NCBI RefSeq assembly: GCF_012395185.1
Contig: NZ_JAAZTU010000001.1
Location: 1 to 64,000 of the forward strand
Direction of reading: 5' to 3'
Source of the DNA: Vibrio aestuarianus
GTDB taxonomy: Bacteria; Pseudomonadota; Gammaproteobacteria; Enterobacterales; Vibrionaceae
DNA length: 64,000 nt
The notes beneath the pieces are model-generated. The model saw nothing but the letters and a program-made list of their open reading frames with translations, was not told where the DNA came from and searched no databases. A program made the position numbers and the translations under genes. Positions 59,189-64,000 of this stretch are shown piece by piece (positions within the stretch are counted from its first letter, which is position 1; every line of letters begins with the position of its first letter).

Positions 59189-60322
59189 CTAAAATTGCAT
59201 TTTTAGTGTAGCCGCAACGTTACGTGCGGTTAGTTCGATATTTTGTGCTGCTTCTGCAAGTGCCGTTGGCAAATCAACTGAACGGTTAACGACGGCAAAT
59301 ACCGAATCGATACCATACTCGTGCACTACGCCGCAGTCGGTAGATAGACAGCCAGCGATACCGATAACTGGTAGATTGTATTGTTTAGCGATACGCGCAA
59401 CACCAATCGGTGTTTTACCATGGATGGTTTGGCTATCAATACGACCTTCACCGGTGATGACCAAGTCAGCATCAGCAACCACGTTAGCCAAATCTACAGC
59501 ATCCATCACGATATTGATCCCAGGTCGTAGTTCTGCGCCTAATAGTCCAACTAACGCCGCGCCGAGACCACCTGCCGCACCAGCGCCCGGCATATTGACG
59601 ACGTCTTTATTCAGTTGCTGTTTCATGATATTTGCATAATGCGCTAGGTTCGCATCAAGCAACTCAACCATTTCTGGTGTCGCCCCTTTTTGTGGGCCAA
59701 ATACGTGAGATGCGCCTTTCGGGCCACACAATGGGTTATCTACGTCACAAGCCACTTCCAGGCGCACCGTACTTAAGCGAGGGTCCAGGTTGCTCAGATC
59801 AATAGTCGCCAGCTTCGCGAGCTCGCCACCACCAAAACCAAGTTCATTACCGTCAATGTCGAGCATACGAATACCCAAAGATTGCGCCATACCTAGACCA
59901 CCATCATTGGTTGCACTGCCACCAATCCCGATGATGATGTGCTTAACGCCTTTGTCTAATACGGCCTTGATAAGTTCGCCTGTGCCGTAAGTTGTCGTTT
60001 TAAGTGGGTTGCGTTGTGCTGGCTTGACTAAATCTAGGCCGGAAGCTGCTGCCATCTCAATAATTGCGGTTTCACCATCGCCCATCAGGCCATAGAAACC
60101 TTCAACCACTTCACCTAAAGGACCAATCACGGGATGATGAATAATAGTGCCATTAGTCGCATCGACCAAAGACTGCACTGTACCTTCGCCACCATCAGCC
60201 ATCGGTAACTTAACGTATTCTGCATTTGGCAGAACTTGTTTAAACCCATCTTCAATCGCTTGAGCAACACCCATCGCGGTGAGGCTTTCTTTGTATGAGT
60301 CAGGAGCAATTACAATTTTCAT
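59189..60322 (-). CDS. garK: Glycerate 2-kinase (GarK/GlxK family)
   Basis: Phosphorylates D-glycerate to 2-phosphoglycerate, feeding glycolysis. It has 377 aa with the family N-terminus MKIVIAPDSYKESLTAMGVAQAIEDGF and blocks PMADGGEGTVQSLVDAT, GIGGSATNDGGLGMAQSLG, GAGAAGGLGAALVG and ITGEGRIDSQTIHGKTPIGVA. GarK and GlxK are hard to separate by eye. It follows the GntP permease by 20 nt and cdaR lies upstream, a glycerate-use cassette. Confidence 0.93.
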   Translation of the reverse strand: MKIVIAPDSYKESLTAMGVAQAIEDGFKQVLPNAEYVKLPMADGGEGTVQSLVDATNGTIIHHPVIGPLGEVVEGFYGLMGDGETAIIEMAAASGLDLVKPAQRNPLKTTTYGTGELIKAVLDKGVKHIIIGIGGSATNDGGLGMAQSLGIRMLDIDGNELGFGGGELAKLATIDLSNLDPRLSTVRLEVACDVDNPLCGPKGASHVFGPQKGATPEMVELLDANLAHYANIMKQQLNKDVVNMPGAGAAGGLGAALVGLLGAELRPGINIVMDAVDLANVVADADLVITGEGRIDSQTIHGKTPIGVARIAKQYNLPVIGIAGCLSTDCGVVHEYGIDSVFAVVNRSVDLPTALAEAAQNIELTARNVAATLKMQF

Positions 60323-60342
60323 TTTTTTTAACCTTACCGAAA

Positions 60343-61608
60343 TTAAACAAATAGACCAAACACACCAAATATCATCACCGATACAAAGGCGATCATTAAG
60401 CCAACAGCAGATTCATAAGGGATCAGCTTGAGGCGTTCACGAATGTCCATATGAACCGCGCCGCCGGTTGCATGGAAAAAGCTACCATGTGGCATATGGT
60501 CTAAAACTGTTGCACCCGAGTGAATCATGGCCGCCCCAGCTAAAGCGGGTACACCAAGTTCTAAAATAGTGGTGCTAAATACACTTGCAGCAACGGCTGT
60601 ACCTGCCGTGGTTGAAGCGGTGGCAAGTGACATCATTGCACCAGAGATAGGAGCAAGTAGGAAAGATGGCAGACCAGACAGAGCAAGCAGATCAATCAAA
60701 CCATCTTTTAATCCAGAGTTGGCTACGATGCCGGCTAAAGTACCAGTACCCATCAACAAGACAGCAACGGGTGCCATACGATTCAGACCTGATATAGCAA
60801 AACGGTTGGTTTCTTGGAAACGTCCCATAGCGATCGCACCAAGCAAACCACCAAGTGGCAACGCAATAAGAGGGTCAACATTGATGCCTGCGATTGGGCG
60901 CAGTGCTAGCAGGGCAATCGCTACTAGTGGTGCAACGATTGCTGTTGTGAAAGAAGGCAATTTGCTGTGATCAACCGCGACCACTTCAGTTTCAGAAACT
61001 TTGTTACCCTTATTTACTAGACGTTTAGCAATAAAATAAGCAAGCAACAAACCACATAAACCAGGGATCACGCCCGCAGCCATGACTGAAGTTAGCGGTA
61101 CATTGAAAGCATCCGCCGCCGCAATGGCATTAGGGTTTGGTGACATTACGTTGCCCGCTTTACCGCCACCGACCATCGCCAATAAAATCGCGGTTTTTGA
61201 AATGTCCGCACGACGTGCAATTGCCAAAGCGATTGGTGAAACGGTGATCACTGCAACATCGACAAACACACCGACTGAAGTCAAGATCATGGTTGCAAGT
61301 GCCAAAGCAAGGAGTGCTCGAGTCTCACCAACCTTTTTTACAATATTTTCAGCGATAGAAGTTGCTGCGCCGGATTCAATCAATACCCCAGCAAGAACAC
61401 CAGCCGCAAGAATACGCAGCACAGCGGTTACGATGCCTTGAGCACCACCAATCATTAAGGCCACGGTATCGGTTAGCGAAACACCGCCGATCACACCGCC
61501 GACCAACGCACCAATGATCATGCCATAAGCGGGTGGAACTTTTTTGAGAATTAAGCCGATGGCAACGACAAGTGCAGCCAAAGCGCCAAGCGTAGAAACT
61601 TCAATCAT
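60343..61608 (-). CDS. GntP family permease, probable glycerate transporter
   Basis: Inner-membrane symporter of 421 aa with 10-12 helices. GntP signatures: PPAYGMIIGALVGGVIGG near 28, VDVAVITVSPIALAIA near 118, GGGKAGNVMSPNPNAIAAADAF near 148, and HSGATVLDHMPHGSFFHATGG near 370. The family carries gluconate and related acids; glycerate is inferred from the adjacent kinase and CdaR. ATG 61608 is preferred over a TTG two codons upstream. Confidence 0.9.
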   Translation of the reverse strand: MIEVSTLGALAALVVAIGLILKKVPPAYGMIIGALVGGVIGGVSLTDTVALMIGGAQGIVTAVLRILAAGVLAGVLIESGAATSIAENIVKKVGETRALLALALATMILTSVGVFVDVAVITVSPIALAIARRADISKTAILLAMVGGGKAGNVMSPNPNAIAAADAFNVPLTSVMAAGVIPGLCGLLLAYFIAKRLVNKGNKVSETEVVAVDHSKLPSFTTAIVAPLVAIALLALRPIAGINVDPLIALPLGGLLGAIAMGRFQETNRFAISGLNRMAPVAVLLMGTGTLAGIVANSGLKDGLIDLLALSGLPSFLLAPISGAMMSLATASTTAGTAVAASVFSTTILELGVPALAGAAMIHSGATVLDHMPHGSFFHATGGAVHMDIRERLKLIPYESAVGLMIAFVSVMIFGVFGLFV

Positions 61609-61637
61609 GTTCAATATCCGTACTAGTTAATCTGTAT

Positions 61638-61660
61638 TTGGCTGCAATATATGCAGCCAA
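61638..61660 (-). promoter_or_regulatory. Inverted repeat upstream of the GntP permease gene
   Basis: TTGGCTGCA-N5-TGCAGCCAA, a perfect 9-bp repeat with AT-rich centre, 30 nt upstream of the permease ATG. It may be an operator or a leader hairpin; no T run follows it. Confidence 0.5.
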
Positions 61661-61716
61661 TAGTGAGTAGTCTTTAGCTATCTGTACGAATTTTAAGGAA
61701 GGAATAAGAGGGTTAT

Positions 61717-61732
61717 TTGTGCGTTTGCACAA
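61717..61732 (-). promoter_or_regulatory. Candidate CdaR operator
   Basis: TTGTGC-GTTT-GCACAA is a compact palindrome just after the cdaR stop and about 110 nt upstream of the permease gene. Position and symmetry fit an activator site for the permease-kinase transcript. The assignment to CdaR is inferred. Confidence 0.45.
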
Positions 61733-61741
61733 TTTTAATGT

Positions 61742-62887
61742 TTATTTAAAACAAGAAAAAGCCAGATAAAGATGAGTGATATCATTTAACTTATTGAATT
61801 TTAAAGAGGTAACTTGCTCTATCTTCTCTAGCCGGTAGCGTAGGGTATTACGATGAATATGAAGTACTTGGCAAGTTTGATGTACATCGCAGTTTTGAGC
61901 AAAATAACTCTCAAGCGTCTTCATCAGAATGCCTTTGGTGTCATATGACTCTAGTAGTGTGTAAGGCTGGCGTAATTGATCACTTCGCCACTGCTCATCT
62001 TTAATGCTGTTAAGTAACACGGGGAGTTTGTCATCTTGATAGAAGAACACTTGGCCAGGCTTATTATCTGAAGCTTGCATGGTAAGCTTGGCGGTCTGGT
62101 AGGATTTTGCCAAACCAGCGAGTGTTGGAAAATAATCACCCAAGGCAATTTTTATAGTGAATTTGCCCTCTTTTTTGATTCGTTTGAGGAGTTGGTTAAC
62201 TCGTTTTGCTTCGATTTCTTGCGACCATCCTTTATGAGTTAATGAGATCGGCTTTAGCACTACCACTTCATTAAACGAGACCGAGATAATTCCGACCAAG
62301 TTGTCGCGTTCAGGGTATTCTAGTAAATGGACAAGTTGCTGTAGATGTTCCAAAGAAAGCGCCGTATCTTTTTCAGGTATGACTTTAACTACCGCGGCTA
62401 TACGCGGCTGAGAAAGGTCTAGCCCCAAACGTTCGGCAATTGAGTTGAGCTGTGTTTCATTGAGAGTTGAGCCTTGGATCAATTGCAATAATAATTCTTC
62501 ACGGTGGCGTTTATTCCATTGAACCTGAGCCATCAATGCCGCTTGCTCAACAATAAGCTCAGCCGTCATTTTAACTAACTCACCGTAATGGCGCACTTCA
62601 CTCGGTGCGCCTGAAATACCCACAACACCAATGACTTGCTCTTGGTAAATAATAGGTAGATTAATTCCCGGTTTTACACCCTTAAGGTATCCAGATGTGG
62701 CCTTATCAATCTCGACGACGCGGTTTTCATTGATCGCCAGAATCGCCCCTTCGTGCTTTTGGTGTAAACGTGCAGAGTCGCCAGAGCCAATAATGCGTCC
62801 TTTGTCATCCATTACATTGATCGAATAACTGATGATCTTCATGGCTCGCTCAACTATTTGTCGGGCGATGGTTTCGGTGATCTGCAT
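61742..62887 (-). CDS. cdaR: Sugar diacid / glycerate regulator CdaR
   Basis: Transcriptional activator of 381 aa. An N-terminal diacid-recognition domain (about 1-135; ISYSINVMDDKGRIIGSGDSARLHQKHEGA, GVVGISGAPSEVRHYGELVKMTAELIVEQA) is followed by a GGDEF-like middle part and a C-terminal PucR-type helix-turn-helix (CDVHQTCQVLHIHRNTLRYRLEKIEQV). In E. coli it activates glucarate, galactarate and glycerate genes in response to glycerate. Here only the permease and glycerate kinase lie downstream. Divergent from yacL. Confidence 0.93.
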   Translation of the reverse strand: MQITETIARQIVERAMKIISYSINVMDDKGRIIGSGDSARLHQKHEGAILAINENRVVEIDKATSGYLKGVKPGINLPIIYQEQVIGVVGISGAPSEVRHYGELVKMTAELIVEQAALMAQVQWNKRHREELLLQLIQGSTLNETQLNSIAERLGLDLSQPRIAAVVKVIPEKDTALSLEHLQQLVHLLEYPERDNLVGIISVSFNEVVVLKPISLTHKGWSQEIEAKRVNQLLKRIKKEGKFTIKIALGDYFPTLAGLAKSYQTAKLTMQASDNKPGQVFFYQDDKLPVLLNSIKDEQWRSDQLRQPYTLLESYDTKGILMKTLESYFAQNCDVHQTCQVLHIHRNTLRYRLEKIEQVTSLKFNKLNDITHLYLAFSCFK

Positions 62888-62971
62888 AATCTCAAGTGGT
62901 TTCGCTAGGGATAATCACCGATAATAACAAAGTTGACGATATCACCAAGCAGCAATCTGCAGAGAATTTAG

Positions 62972-63346
62972 ATGGATTACGAATTTAAAAAAAATACCCT
63001 TGATGGCAGTTATTACTGCGCTTTCTCTATGGGGCACGAAATCATTGGTCGCTGGTTGCAAGAAGAGATTAATAAGGATCACACTAAAATAGGTCAAGTA
63101 TTGCAGTTGATCGAAACGGCACAAAATGAAGCCAGCCGAGAAGTGACGCTTGAAGGATGCGAAATCAGTCTCATCATTTTATCTGACGAGGTAACGGTGC
63201 AAGAAAACGTGTTATCTCATGCAGATGAATTAGATACAGACAGCGAGTTTGATTTCTATGATTGTGAGAGCACCGCGAGCTGTGGCATTGATGATTTTGT
63301 TTTAATGATGGATAAATGGTGTCAATTTATCGGTTACCACCGCTAA
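62972..63346 (+). CDS. yacL: YacL family (UPF0231) protein
   Basis: Small acidic protein of 124 aa. It matches E. coli YacL in MDYEFKK...SMGHEIIGRWLQEEI, the middle EGCEISLIILSDEVTVQENVL and the C-terminal ASCGIDDFVLMMDKW. Function unknown. In E. coli it directly follows acnB; here the cdaR-gntP-garK cassette lies between them. Confidence 0.9.
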   Translation: MDYEFKKNTLDGSYYCAFSMGHEIIGRWLQEEINKDHTKIGQVLQLIETAQNEASREVTLEGCEISLIILSDEVTVQENVLSHADELDTDSEFDFYDCESTASCGIDDFVLMMDKWCQFIGYHR

Positions 63347-63392
63347 GTTGCACAATACTGGTGAAGCTTAAGCGTTTCGCCTTATTTTCGGG

Positions 63393-63424
63393 AAAGGGCT
63401 GCACCTAATTGGTGCGGCCCTTTT
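63393..63424 (+). terminator. Intrinsic terminator of yacL
   Basis: AAAGGGCTGCACC, TAATT loop and GGTGCGGCCCTTT pair over 13 positions with one T-G wobble, then a T-rich stretch. Confidence 0.9.
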
Positions 63425-63478
63425 GTTTTTTTATCGGGAATTTAATTTAAATCATTTAAAATCAACAGATTAAAAAGT

Positions 63479-63494
63479 TGGCACGTACCTTGGA
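63479..63494 (+). promoter_or_regulatory. Sigma54 (RpoN) promoter of glnB-amtB
   Basis: TGGCAC-GTACC-TTGGA matches the -24/-12 consensus TGGCAC-N5-TTGCA at all but one -12 base, 43 nt ahead of the glnB ATG. It implies NtrC control under nitrogen limitation. Confidence 0.75.
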
Positions 63495-63509
63495 TTTAAT
63501 TAATCGTAA

Positions 63510-63875
<366 letters not shown>

Positions 63876-63903
63876 AAGATTCAAAGGATTGGAGAAAACT
63901 ATT

Positions 63904-64000
63904 ATGGAATTATCAGCAACAGTAACAGAGTTACGTTACGCTCTAGATACGTTCTTTTTCTTAATTTCGGGCGCATTAGTGATGTGGATGGCAGCCGGTT
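63904..64000 (+). CDS. amtB: Ammonium transporter AmtB (5' part, cut by window end)
   Basis: The first 32 codons are visible: MELSATVTELRYALDTFFFLISGALVMWMAAG, with GGAGAAAACTATT upstream of the ATG. The FFFLISGALVMWMAAG helix resembles the first membrane segment of Amt transporters, and the place after the PII gene supports the call. The rest lies beyond the window. Confidence 0.85.
   Translation, partial: MELSATVTELRYALDTFFFLISGALVMWMAAG

Overview
This window looks like the main chromosome of a Vibrio species. The evidence is the gene order and protein similarity: a LuxR/HapR/SmcR-type quorum-sensing regulator beside lpd and hpt, gshA-luxS, nadC-pilABCD-coaE-zapD-yacG, acnB-yacL-glnB, and an oxaloacetate decarboxylase Na+ pump. 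Base composition is moderate and even, with about 50 densely packed genes. I see no prophage, transposase, integron or CRISPR array. Almost all of it is ordinary core genome, and I found no clear new defence or mobile system.

Layout. 1-445: three tandem tRNA-Arg(ACG) genes on a ~140 bp repeat, then a terminator. 675-4088: the oadGAB sodium pump operon. 4108-8378: an MDR-type oxidoreductase, a YqaA membrane protein and a large M16 peptidase lipoprotein. 8485-11250: gshA, an SLT-domain lipoprotein and luxS. 11271-13428 (minus): yfjD/CorC-type transporter and ypjD, divergent from ffh (13729). 15325-17377: the rpsP-rimM-trmD-rplS operon. 17422-24500 (minus): nadC, pilABCD, coaE, zapD, yacG. 24632-29376: ampD, fldB, then xerD-dsbC-recJ.

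29576-36885: pdhR-aceEF-lpd, with two PdhR-type operators ahead of pdhR. 36906-38387: the LuxR/HapR-family regulator divergent from hpt. 38401-38566: a Vibrio-type palindromic intergenic repeat. 38601-41187: carbonic anhydrase divergent from a SulP anion transporter. 41322-43015: an ABC exporter pair. 43091-48135 (minus): panC, panB, folK, pcnB, gluQRS, dksA. 48272-56252: sfsA, hrpB, mrcB and a patatin-beta-barrel (type Vd-like) outer-membrane protein. 56488-59076: acnB. 59189-62887 (minus): garK, a GntP permease and cdaR. 62972-64000: yacL, glnB and the start of amtB.

Functional themes are central carbon flow (pyruvate dehydrogenase, aconitase, oxaloacetate decarboxylation, glycerate use), quorum sensing (LuxS makes the AI-2 precursor; the LuxR/HapR homologue is the regulatory output), type IV pilus assembly, translation and tRNA processing, and cell-envelope synthesis. 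The most useful second-look items are: a perfect hairpin between the recJ Shine-Dalgarno and its start codon; the paired PdhR operators; the glycerate cassette placed between acnB and yacL, with two unassigned inverted repeats between cdaR and the permease; the patatin autotransporter; and the palindromic intergenic repeat.
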